Shown here in pieces: positions 45,037-55,366 of a stretch of 64,000 nt of DNA (position 1 is the stretch's first letter; every line of letters starts with the position of its first letter). The stretch lies in contig CM075650.1 of NCBI GenBank assembly GCA_037953625.1, forward strand, positions 123,425,706 through 123,489,705. Reading direction: 5' to 3'. Source of the DNA: Crotalaria pallida. Its lineage: Eukaryota; Streptophyta; Magnoliopsida; Fabales; Fabaceae. The notes under the pieces are model-generated. The model had not been told where the DNA came from. It saw nothing but the letters and a program-made list of their open reading frames with translations, and did not search any database. The translations under genes were made by a program, and so were the position numbers.

Positions 45037-47544
45037 TGTAACATCCTCAATTTAATATCCAATTTAATTTGAGTAAATTCTGTTTGGACACAAGGAAACC
45101 ATAGAAATAAGTTGAGATTTTACTAAGATGAAAACACAAATTAAGATAATAGACCCTTAGCAGAAGTATGAGAATTTGAGTATAGCCGACCAATTAGCAA
45201 CGCATAGGGTCTCGGACTTACCTAAGCCGAGCATTTACTCTTGCAGCGTTAGGAAGTTAGCAGCCGAGCGTTGCGATGCTATGCCTTTAGTCCGAGTGGA
45301 ACCCGGTATAGCCTCAACCCAGAACCTGATAGCCGAGATCCTGTCTCGACAAACTAGAGCCGAGTGCTACGCTCGCCCACACACAACATGCACACTTCCA
45401 ACCACTCCCAACGTGCGAATGTCCCCTCAATCACTTTATGTCATAATCACGTCATAGTTGTCCCTCTCAAGTCCCTATTGGGGACTTCCCCAAGAAGCCA
45501 ATGAATCATAGTCATCTGTTCCAAGCTTCTTAAGGAAGCCTCCAATTAGAACCACACGATTATTTCCAAAAAGGGAAACAAAAAGACAAGACTCTCAGCA
45601 AACTACCCACATATCTGATATCTCTTCTTCTTCGTTTTCTCCATCTTCCGTCTAAAAACTCCAATGCAGAAAGTCACCATTTCTCATCTCACTCACATAT
45701 TCAACTCTCTCTCTCTCGTCTCTATCAATATTCACTAAACTGAAAACCACTTCTTTCATCTCCTCAGAAGCTTCCAGTTTCTCCACGTCATTCTTGAGGC
45801 TCAGTGAAGACGTTGTAGCGGTGCAAGGGATTTTAGGTTCAAGAGACCGAAAGCGGTGAAACCAGATTCAAAACTCACAACACTCTTATCTCTCACGGAT
45901 CGAGGTAAGGAATGAGTGTTACCTTAGCTTAGGTTTGGGTTCCTAGTGTGCTCATAATGGGTGCTAAGAATGGGTGTTAGTTTAGGATTTGGACATAGAG
46001 AAATCTTAGGGAATGAAATGGATAATTGAACAAAAAATTAATAAATAAGTAACAAATGTGTGTATGTTGAATCTGGCTATTGCATAAATGTTTATAACTT
46101 GTGATAACTGTTTTTCATGTTTGTTACTGCTAGCTATGCATGTAGGCCGACCATGAGCGGCTGAGATGGAAATTGGGGTAAATACTGTTAACTGATTGAG
46201 GAAGAAAATATTAATTAATGAATAAGTAATAAGAAGACAAGTGAACAGGGTAAACAAGAGGAATGAGCCGAGAGGAGCTTAATAATAAATGTTCATAAAG
46301 ATAAAAGAGTAACTAAAGAGAAATGGTTGTGTGAGCGGGTCATAGAAGACGCGTACTGGGTGCGTGCATTGATCGCGTAAGACGCATACTGGGTGTGTGC
46401 AGCTGTAAGACGAGCACCGGGTGCTCGTAGTTATGACTCACATAAGGTTCTGAGCAACAGAATCGGTTAAGACGTGTTCCTGGTCATAGAAGACGCGTAC
46501 TGGGTGCGTACATTGATCGCGTAAGATGTCGAGATGCACAGCTGTAAGACGAGTACTGGGTGTTCGCAGTTATGGACACTCCTTAACTCCATAGAAGAAT
46601 CAGCTGGACGTGCTCCTGGTCATAGAAGACGCGTACTGGGTGCGTGCATTGATCGCGTAAGCCACCGAGATGCGCGGCTGTAAGACGGGTACTGGGTACT
46701 CGCAGTTATGGACACTCCAGAATTCGAGCATAAATGGTGTAAGACGTGCACTAGGTGTACGCAGCCGAGAAAAATAAAAAGGTGTAAGACTTGTAAAGGA
46801 TGAACGATAAGAGGAAGAGTCAGAGCAAAGAGAAATAGAGACCGAGTAAAAAGAGAATAAGACTTGAGAAAGGAATAAAAGGGTAAATGATCGGAAATGT
46901 GGGAATAAAAATGATAGGTGAAACATACAGTGGGAAACGAGTATGATCCGAGCAAAATAAGGTCAATTGGAGATGAATACGAGAGTAAATGATCGAATTT
47001 AGGTGAATAATAATGAAAGGTAAGAGATACAATAGAGGATAAGTAATAGCCGAGTAAAATGACGACAACATAGATGTGAGCCGAGTAAAATAATGATGTT
47101 TGTGTATAATGCATTGTTCGACCGAATAAGTGTTAATTTGCTTATTTGTTTACTTGTGTTTGACTTGGTAGGTCGGTATGGTATATTAGAAACTGCTTAC
47201 TTAAGTTCTGTGTAATGCTCACCTCCTTACCATTTTTCAGGTACCGAGTCCGAGCAAGCGCAGTCCCCGCAGGTTCACTCTCCCTCACAGGGAGAGTAAG
47301 TTCATTTAGTCGGACAATAGTCCAAGCCCTCGGCCCTTTGGCCGAGCAAAATGCTGATGCTTCTTTTGATTATGTCAATGAAAGTTTGTAAATTCTTTTG
47401 CTGCGCACTTCGGTGCTTTTGTAAAACAATACTTTTGGCTGGTACTCTGATCTATTTTATGAAAATGAAATTAACGTGTTCTTTCAAAAAGAAATTTTTA
47501 AGTACTAAAATCAATTAAAGGGTAGAATTAATTAGGGTGTTACA
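45037..47544 (+). repeat. 5' LTR of the chromovirus
   Basis: A 2508-bp LTR, TGTAACATCC to GGTGTTACA. Compared with the right LTR it has 64 additional bases between two TTGAG words (45112-45116 and 45176-45180). The right copy therefore looks like a microhomology deletion. An intact GAGGTAAGG-like splice donor consensus follows the leader near 45901. Confidence 0.9.
46338..46760 (+). repeat. Tandem repeats in the chromovirus LTR
   Basis: A block of about 140 bp is repeated about three times, built on TCATAGAAGACGCGTACTGG, then GTGCGTGCATTGATCGCGTAAG, and on TAAGACGAGTACTGGGTG. Shorter variants of the TAAGACGNGYACTGGGTG unit occur at least nine times. It is CpG-rich compared with its surroundings. 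Confidence 0.85.
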
Positions 47545-47548
47545 TTTA

Positions 47549-47560
47549 TGGTATCAGAGC
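47549..47560 (+). other. Primer binding site (tRNA-iMet) of the chromovirus
   Basis: TGGTATCAGAGC, four bases after the left LTR. Confidence 0.92.
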
Positions 47561-47725
47561 ATATTCTCCTCGGCCTATTGGAGTTGCAATAGACTCCCGT
47601 GGTTACTCACCAAGAGAGTAACAGATAAGTAGAGTTAAGTGTCTAGGTTAGTCGGTAGGGCTTATATATATACTATTATTTACTCGTTCGATCATTAACT
47701 GGCTTTCCCTCCATGACCAAGCAGT

Positions 47726-48757
47726 ATGGCTAGGAGAAGAGCCGACAATGATCGAATTGTTGCTATCCTGGAAACTTTGGTTCAAATGCAGCAGAACTAA
47801 GCGCAAGCTCAATAGAACCAGGCTAAGAACCTTGGCCAAAACATAGCCATGGCCGCAGCGGTTGCAGCTGCAGCCCTTCAACCTCCACCGCTGTCTCCGG
47901 CCGAGATCGATTGGATGAGCGGTTTTAGGAAGAATGAACCGCCTCAGTTCGAAGAAGGCTATAACCTGAACGGGGCTCAAAGATGGCTCCAAGAAACTGA
48001 GAAGATATTTCGATCTCTGCAACCACCTGCCGAGCACAGGGTGAGATTAGCCAAGTATGTGCTGGCTAGTGAGGCCGAGCATTGGTGGGAACATCAACGG
48101 CGGGGTTTGGAGGCGACTAACCAAGAAATCGCTTGGGACTTATTCAGAACCTGTTTCCTCGACAAGTATTTTCCCGAGGATGTTAGGAGGGAGAAAGAGC
48201 ACGCCTTTCTCAAGCTGGAACAAAGGAGTTTAAGTGTTGGGGAATATGCGACACAGTTTGAGGATTTGATCCGCTATTCGGGTAGTTACCGAGATACTGA
48301 CGAACGCACCAAGTGCATCAAGTTCGAGTCTGGCCTCCGAGATGATATTCGGCTTGCTTTTGAGTATCAGAATGTGGCCAATCTCTCTCAGCTGGTGAAT
48401 ATGGCCAGCACTTATGAGAAGGGGCTTAGAAGGAAGGCCGATGGAAAGCGGAGCAAGTCAGCACAGAAAACAGTCGGCCCGGTTAGGGGGAAAGGAGTCG
48501 TTCAGAGGTCGGCCCCCTATGTGAATCCGAGCTCTAGGAGCGGTGGTCAGATGGTGGTCGTCCCTGGCCCCTATCCGATCTGTCAGCACTATGGGAAGTA
48601 ACACAGGGGAGAATGTTGGAGGCTGGATCCGAGCAGAGGAAGGGGATCCTGTTTTCGTTGTGGCAAACCTGGCCACTTTGCAGCTCAATGTACCGAGAAT
48701 ATTGTGAAGGAAGAAGTTAATGTTGCAAGAGCTTAGCAGACTGGTGGTAGTCGACCA
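47726..48757 (+). pseudogene. Chromovirus Gag
   Basis: The start ATG at 47726 gives MARRRADNDRIVAILE, the usual N-terminal helix, followed by a Gln-rich run with stops at 47798 (TAA) and 47813 (TAG). The capsid region contains GFRKNEPPQFEEGY, EAEHWWEHQRRG, FPEDVRREKEHAFLKLEQ, LSVGEYATQFEDLIRY and KCIKFESGLRDDIR. A TAA at 48599 breaks it just before the zinc knuckle CFRCGKPGHFAAQC (about 48651-48692), and a TAG follows at 48734. All stops are in one frame shared with pol. Confidence 0.9.
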
Positions 48758-50806
48758 ATGCAGAGAGGCAAAGTGTACACCATGGATGGCGAAGAAGTGA
48801 CCGACGCTGATGAGCTGATCCGAGGTACTTGTTGTGTAAATAGTATTCCCTGTGCAGTTTTATTCGACTGTGGTGCAACGCATTCTTTCATTTCCCTCGA
48901 CTGCATGAACATGCTGAAATTGTCCCAAGTAGAAGTGCCTTATAAGTTGTCTATCTCTACCCCTACCAACTCCTCAGTGATCACTTCTCAAATGTGCTTG
49001 GAATGTCCCAATCGAGTATTAGGCCGGGAGTTTAAGGTCAATCTGATTTGCTTACCTCTGACTAGACTAGACATTATCCTCGGCATGGACTGGATGTCTC
49101 AACACCATGTCCTGCTCGACTGTCACAAGAAGACTGTAATCTTCAGTGATTCATCCGTGGTCGTCTTAGAGGCAACAGATGTGCCGAGCGCAGATCAAAT
49201 TCCTGTCATCGGCGACTTTCCAGAAGTCTTCTCGGATGAAATGTCTGGTTTACCGCCGAAAAGAGAAGCAGAGTTCAGTATCGACCACATTCCGGGAACA
49301 GGCCCAATTTCTGTTGCGCCATACCGAATGGCACCCCCCGAGCTTGAAGAACTGAAGAAGCAACTGAAGGAACTTTTGGCCAAAAAGCTGATTAGGCCGA
49401 GCATGTCATGCTGGGGAGCTCCAATTCTGTTTGTTAAAAAGAAGGATGGTAGTCTCAGGATGTGCACCGATTATAAGAAGCTGAATGCAGTAACGGTGAA
49501 GAATAAATATCCCCTTCCTCGGATTGAAGATTTGTTAGATCAGTTGAAGGGAGCATCAATATTCTCAAAGATAGACCTCCGATCAGGATATCACCAGATC
49601 CGTATCCGAGATGGAGATATTTCGAAGACAGCTTTCAGGACGTGGTATGGGCACTTTGAGTATGTCGTCATGCCCTTCGGTCTTACCAATGCCCCTGCCA
49701 TCTTTATGGATTATATGAATAGGATCTTCCGACCCTACTTGGATTCTTTCGTGATAGTCTTCATTGATGACATCCTTATCTACTCCAAAAGTTCGAGCGA
49801 CCATGAGGAACACTCGAGAACGGTGTTGCAGATTTTGAAGGACAAAGAACTCTATGCCAAGTTCTCGAAATGCAGTTTCTGGCTCAAAGAGGTTCATTTC
49901 CTCGGTCATGTGATATCCGAGCAAGGCGTAGCAGTCGACCCCTCTAAGGTGGAGGTCGTGCTTAAGTGGGAGAGACCCAATTCGGTAACCGAGATCAGGA
50001 GTTTTCTCGGACTTGCAGGGTACTACCGAAGGTTTGTCGAAGGATTTTCTAAGTTGGCCCTTCCGTTGACATCATTGACCAAGAAAGACGTGCCTTATTA
50101 GTGGACCGAAGAGTGCGAGCAGAGCTTCCAAGAGTTAAAGAAAAGATTGACGAGCTCACCAGTTTTGATTTTGCCAAATCCGACCAAAATGTTTGACGTG
50201 TACTGTGATGCCTCAAGGCAGGGTCTCGGCTGTGTGTTGATGCAACAAGGAAAGGTGGTGGCCTATGCTTCCAGACAGCTTCGGCAACATGAGCAGAATT
50301 ACCCCACTCATGATCTCGAATTGGCAGCCGTGGTGTTTGCTCTAAAAATTTGGAGACATTATCTGTATGGCACGAAGTTCGAAGTTTTCAGCGACCATAA
50401 GAGTCTCGGCTATCTGTTCGACCAAAAGGAATTAAATATGAGGCAACGCAGATGGGTGGAATTTTTGAAGGAATACGACTTCAATCTACACTATCATCCT
50501 GGAAAAGCCAACGTAATGGCCGACGCGTTAAGCCGAAAGAGCCTTCATCTAAGTAATATGATGGTCAGAGAAATGCAATTGATGCAAGAATTTAGCGACC
50601 TTAATCTCGGAATGCAAAAGAAAGAAAACAGTATCGTCCTTGAGATGTTGCAAGTGACTAATGACTTTGTAGGCTTCATCAAGGAAAGACAGGCTGACGA
50701 CTCGGAGCTTCAGAAATTATTAGAAAGAGCAGGGGACAAAGAAGAACCCGATTTAGGGACCGAGTATGCATCCCCATGGATTTCGAAGTTCGAAGAGATA
50801 TACTAG
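48758..50806 (+). pseudogene. Chromovirus protease, reverse transcriptase and RNase H
   Basis: The protease region has FDCGATHSFIS, where the usual DSG is DCG, and the end motif IILGMDWM. The RT is complete: FPEVFSDEMSGLPPKRE, SCWGAPILFVKKKDGSLRMC, YPLPRIEDLLDQL, HFEYVVMPFGLTNAPAIF and the catalytic FIDDILIYS (about 49763). A TAG at 50099 interrupts after KKDVPY. RNase H follows with YCDASRQGLG, ELAAVVFALK, FSDHKSL and NVMADALSRK, all acidic residues kept. A frameshift near 50770 separates it from the integrase. Except for the stops this block is well preserved. Confidence 0.92.
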
Positions 50807-51133
50807 AGGAAGCCCATAAAGCGAAGATGAGTCTTCATCCAGGTGCCACAAAAATGTACCAAGACCTGAAGAGATTGTTTTGGTGGTCGAAGTTAAAGAC
50901 AGACGTGGCCGATTACGTGTCTCGGTGCTTGGTTTGTCAAAAGGCCAAGATCGAGCATCAGAGGCCCGGCGGATTGCTCAGATCATTGGAGATTCCACAA
51001 TGGAAGTGGGACAGCATCTCAATGGACTTTGTTTCAGGTCTGCCGAGAACCAGGTCGGGATGTGAAGCTATTTGGGTGGTGGTAGATAGGTTGACCAAGA
51101 GCGCCCATTTCCTACCGATCAACATGAAGTACA
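50773..51133 (+). pseudogene. Chromovirus integrase, N-terminal part
   Basis: It reads RRDILEEAHKAKMSLHPGAT, then a zinc-binding region with two His and CLVC, then the first catalytic Asp in SISMDFVSGLP, and runs to SAHFLPINMKY where the copia element enters. The frame resumes at 61859. The inserted length including one duplicate is 10,725 bases, a multiple of three. Confidence 0.9.
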
Positions 51134-52722
51134 TGTTGGAAACCAACAAGCGGGCTTAGCAATTACTAGAGGGGGGGTGAATAGTAATCTGAATGCAACA
51201 GTGACTAATTTTTATAATGCAATTAAGTATAATTGATCACGTGCAGATTTTTCAGAAACAGAGCAAGAACACTCGAGTGTTTTAAAGAATACTCGAGTAA
51301 AATAACAAGAACACTCGAGTCTTCTTAATAATACTCGAGTAAATCGTGCAGTTAGCAGAAAAACTGTTTCTGGAAAATATGCACTTTAATCAATAACAAT
51401 TAATACAGTCCAGGGCAGATTAATAATAGAGTAGAAAACAATTAAATAAAGTTATAACAACTTGAAAACAACTTAATTGCTGTGGAATTACTAATCTAAT
51501 TAATAATCCCCTTTTGAGCAACTTAGGTTTGGTTTTGACTTGAAGTTAAAGAAAGCTATAAAAGATCAACACCACCGATTTTATACTGGTTCACTCTCTA
51601 TTTAGAGAGCTAGTCCAGTCCCCCTAAGAATCTTAGGAGTGTCTACTAAAATCAAATTGTTAGAAATATTACAAAGGGTATTGAGATGCCTCACTCAACC
51701 TATCCCTTCCAAGAGTGTACCAAACTCTTGAATTTCTACCCCAATTTGATGTTGGTGATGAAGACTCCTTCTTCTTCAAGCTCCTTGAAACCTTCAAGAG
51801 CTCCACCAAAGCTAAGAACCTCTTAGCCCTTGCTTGAGAACCTCCCAAGTCTTGAATGAACCTAAGATCCACTTAGGTACACTTGGTTACTAACCAAGAT
51901 TTTGAGAACAAGATGTGTATGTGTATGTGGAGTGATCCAACAAATGATATCCACAACAATTAAGCACAACTCTAACTCTTAGAACAAATAATAATGATGA
52001 ATGAATATTGAGTTAGAGTAATTATCCACTTGAGAGAGAGAATGATAAAAATGAATGTTTTGCACAATGGACTTTTTAAATGCTCTTGTTGGTTAGTTCA
52101 ATAGCATTCATTTCATATATCTGGAAAATACAATGAATGAGTGAAATCAACTCTTTCATTCCATTTTTGCCCTTTTTCAACGGTTAAAATTTTGCTGTCA
52201 GAACCAAAATACTCGAGTACTTTTGACACTACTCGAGTGTTTTGCCCATCTTTCAATAGAAATGCCCAAGTATTGAACTAACGGTCAAATCTCTGTTTTG
52301 AGGCTGAAATACTCGAGTATTCTGGGAAGTACTCGAGTGTTTTGATACTCGAGTAACTTTCATATTACTCGAGTGTCTTTATACTCGAGTAGTTTTTGTG
52401 CTTACTCGAGTGTTTTGCCCAGAGATGATAAAAATCATGTTTTTCAACAATTTATTTCAATTCTCTCTTCAAGGAATAATTTTATGTAACCCCTAACCTT
52501 TTTCATGCAATTAAAATTATTTATCCTAAGGGTGAGATAACTTCCTAAGCTACCCACTCTCAATAAAATAAAATTACATTCAAAATAAAATTGAGAATGA
52601 ATAGATACATAATGCACTTGATCTTCTTGACTTGATGAGCTTGAATTCTTGCTTTAACTCCATGATCTAATTATATTGTCATCATCAAAATAAATCCACC
52701 TAATTGGAGACTTGATTCTACA
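51134..52722 (-). repeat. 3' LTR of the Sirevirus-like element
   Basis: On the minus strand it runs TGTAGAATCAAG to GGTTTCCAACA. It contains 12 ACTCGAGT-type palindromes in two clusters (51272-51340 and 52211-52411). The short open frame at 51669-51872 has an identical copy in the other LTR and no recognised domain; I treat it as noncoding. Confidence 0.93.
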
Positions 52723-53310
52723 ATCTCCCCCTTTTTGATGATGACAAAATAATTAAACCGTTCCTTCTCTTTTGAGAGCTCCCCCTCAATATAGGAACCT
52801 ATTAACCTGTCAATTCAGAGAATACCAAGCACAGCATAATATCCATAATATCATAGTCAAGTGCACAAAATGTAACTGGTATCAGAGCGAGAGCAAACAT
52901 GATATCAGAGTAAGCAAACATAATATCAGAGTAAAAAAAATGATGTGCTTGCTCTTCTCATTCTCATTCTCCCCCTTTTTGTCATAATCAAAAAGATAGC
53001 ATTTGGAAACGGAGGAGACAAGAAGGATACCAATAATGAAAACTCCCCCTTAAATAATATCAATATAAGACAAATATGACTATCAGAGAATACCAAACAA
53101 AATAGCATCAAAATATCAGTGAAATCACATCATAACATAGCATAAAACCACCAACCAAATCCAAGTCTGAACGGAAAAGAAAAAAAAACATCATAAAACT
53201 GGATAAAGACCCACGCAGGGGTAACAAAAAGTAAACAAACTCCCAAAAGCATAGTGAAAAACTAAACATCCAAAAAAACATGTAAAAACCGAGTGCAATG
53301 TCCACCGATC
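52723..53310 (-). other. 3' noncoding region with repeated polypurine tracts
   Basis: On the minus strand the tract AAAAAGGGGGAGAT directly abuts the 3' LTR (52723-52737). Three further AGGGGGAG copies lie at 52779-52786, 52969-52980 and 53043-53050. On the opposite strand a 12-base perfect tRNA-iMet primer-site match, TGGTATCAGAGC, occurs at 52877-52888, followed by two ATATCAGAG half-copies. Confidence 0.8.
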
Positions 53311-54618
53311 TCAGAACATATCCGGTGCAGGGGGATCCTGAGGAGGAAAGAAGCGGCCGAATGCAGACATCATATCATCGAACCTAGCATTCATCTGAGC
53401 GGAATGCTGGTCCCACCGAGCATTCATCTGAACTGACTGCTGGTCCAACTGCGAATATATCATGGCCGACTGCACACCCATCTGAGACTCAATCCTGCTG
53501 ATACTATCCTGTTGCTCAGCCAATCGATGCTCAAAGCTATCCATGCGGCTGTCAAACTGAGCAAAGCGAGCATCGAAATATGTCTGATAAGTCCCAAAAG
53601 CAGGATGTTCAAACTGAATGTCATCAACCGGATCACCACCACCAGCACCGCCACCATCAGCCTGATCATACTGAGCCTGCTCATCAGCCAACTGCTCAGC
53701 ATCCAAACCTTGCTGAGCTGCAGCTTGCTCAGCAGCCTCCTGGGCCTCCATGGTGGCTACCTGATCCATCCAATACCACCTCCCGCCGCGCTTCCTCATT
53801 TTCATTTGACGCAATAGCCCCGCATGAAGCGCATGCAACTCTGCCGGAGGGTCAACTTTCTCCTCATCATGAGGAATAGGCACATTGAGGTGCCGGAGAA
53901 GTCGACACACATGCATAGGATAAGGCAGATTTTGGGTTGGTTTAGAAGACCCTGCCTTGACCATCCGAGCAAAAATAACAGCAGCCCAGTTCAACATATT
54001 ATCATTCAGTATAGCATCAATAAGCTGAAGTTCTAATTTTGTGGGCTTTGAGTAATTTGGAGATGTTTGGGGCATAAGGATGTGACTAACAATATGGTGA
54101 AGAATGCGGTTTGAAGTGGTCATATTCACGGCTTTCTTGTCATCTCCGTCATAAACACGATCGGGACGAAGCAGATTTCGAAAAATATCATCAGTTTGAG
54201 CATTCAAATTGTTCTGCCCCGTTCGTGTTATGCCAAAGACAGTTTCTAAATCAGTAGGACGAAGTACAAGGTGGGTTCCAGCTACTCTGGATTCTAAAGT
54301 AGTCCTATTTATCTCCTTAAGATTTGCAAAAAATTGACGCACTAGTCTAAGATAAATTGGACCATTGAAAGAGATAAAATTCATAAGGTGTTGTTCCCTA
54401 AGCTTTTGAACAAATGTAAAACCGTTACCCTCAAGAAAATCCTCTGTGGTCCAGCTTTGTACACCATAGCCATGAGTGATGAACAATGCCTCCCTCCTAG
54501 CACATGCACCAGCAGAAAAGAATTCCTCTTCATGCTCTGAAGATGATGAAGAAGGAGGAGTAGGCTCTCTTCTTTTCTTCCTTGGACGTAGGTTAGCTCG
54601 AGAGGTAGACATTTGCAC
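53311..54618 (-). CDS. Extra ORF of the Sirevirus-like element (putative plant transposon protein domain)
   Basis: An intact 435-codon frame starts MQMSTSRANLRPRKKRREPT, with a basic and Ser-rich N-terminus (residues 1-35). Residues of about 70-260 resemble the plant 'putative plant transposon protein' domain (LRLVRQFFANLKEIN, SRVAGTHLVLRPTDLETVFG, HVCRLLRHLNVPIP). A Gln/Ala/Gly-rich linker follows (about 285-330), then a coiled-coil tail with near-repeats (SVQMNARWDQHSAQMNARFD). It sits between pol and the 3' LTR on the same strand, where some Sireviruses have an envelope-like gene, but I see no signal peptide or transmembrane segment. The function is unknown. Confidence 0.72.
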   Translation of the reverse strand: MQMSTSRANLRPRKKRREPTPPSSSSSEHEEEFFSAGACARREALFITHGYGVQSWTTEDFLEGNGFTFVQKLREQHLMNFISFNGPIYLRLVRQFFANLKEINRTTLESRVAGTHLVLRPTDLETVFGITRTGQNNLNAQTDDIFRNLLRPDRVYDGDDKKAVNMTTSNRILHHIVSHILMPQTSPNYSKPTKLELQLIDAILNDNMLNWAAVIFARMVKAGSSKPTQNLPYPMHVCRLLRHLNVPIPHDEEKVDPPAELHALHAGLLRQMKMRKRGGRWYWMDQVATMEAQEAAEQAAAQQGLDAEQLADEQAQYDQADGGGAGGGDPVDDIQFEHPAFGTYQTYFDARFAQFDSRMDSFEHRLAEQQDSISRIESQMGVQSAMIYSQLDQQSVQMNARWDQHSAQMNARFDDMMSAFGRFFPPQDPPAPDMF

Positions 54619-54812
54619 ACAAATTGAAGAAAAAAATGGACAATTTCGAGTTTAGGGGAGTTAGGGTTTCAAAAGGGAATTTCGGATTTGGGGGTGAAAA
54701 ACAGTGATTTGAAGTAAAATAATTGAAGAAAAGTGATGTGGAGATGATTTAAAGTTAAAAGCTGTGAAAAATTGGAGTGAAAAACGTGTTTTGAGAGGTT
54801 GGGGTTGAGAGA

Positions 54813-55164
54813 ACTCGAGTGGGGAGAAGAGGGGGTTCGTGAAAAGTGACTGCTGAAACGCTGCTGATGTGCTTTAAAAAGTCGCATTACTCGAGTGTTT
54901 TTGAAAACACTCGAGTGTTCTAAACCTGATACTCGAGTATTTGTTAAAGTACTCGAGTAAAAAGCCCAGTCCAGAAAGTCTAGAGTTACTGGACCGAAAA
55001 ATACGCGAGTAAAACAGGACACACTCGAGTAAAGAGTAAAATACTCGAGTAGAATTTGAAAACACTCGAGTGAAACAATCAGACCTGACCAAAAACTTTT
55101 TCAATTTTCAAACCATTTAATTTGGAATTAAAATACTCGAGTAAAAATGAAAATACTCGAGTAA
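54813..55164. repeat. ACTCGAGT palindrome array between pol and the extra ORF
   Basis: Ten CTCGAG cores lie in about 350 bp, mostly as ACTCGAGT, plus one near-miss (ACGCGAGT near 55002). They lie immediately upstream of the extra ORF on its coding strand and match the arrays in this element's LTRs. Confidence 0.95.
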
Positions 55165-55366
55165 ATTTGACAGACAGACAGTTTTAACAGCAATTTGAAC
55201 ACATTTTCACTAAACCAACACAATTTAATCATAAACACAAATCAGACTCAAAATCACTCACAGTCAAAAACATATAATTCACAACATCTCAAGGTCCAAT
55301 TGTTCTTCAAACACTAATGCACATGAAATGAGACATACTTGGTGAATTTTCACAAACACAAATCAA

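Noticed and set aside
46600..47114. Minus-strand frames in the chromovirus LTR that look membrane-like
   Set aside because: Purine-rich + strand repeats read as Ser/Phe/Leu-rich on the reverse; the frames overlap one another and have no homology signature.
51669..51872. 67-codon minus frame in both copia LTRs (also 60800-61003)
   Set aside because: Identical only because the LTRs are near-identical; no domain and no evidence of selection.
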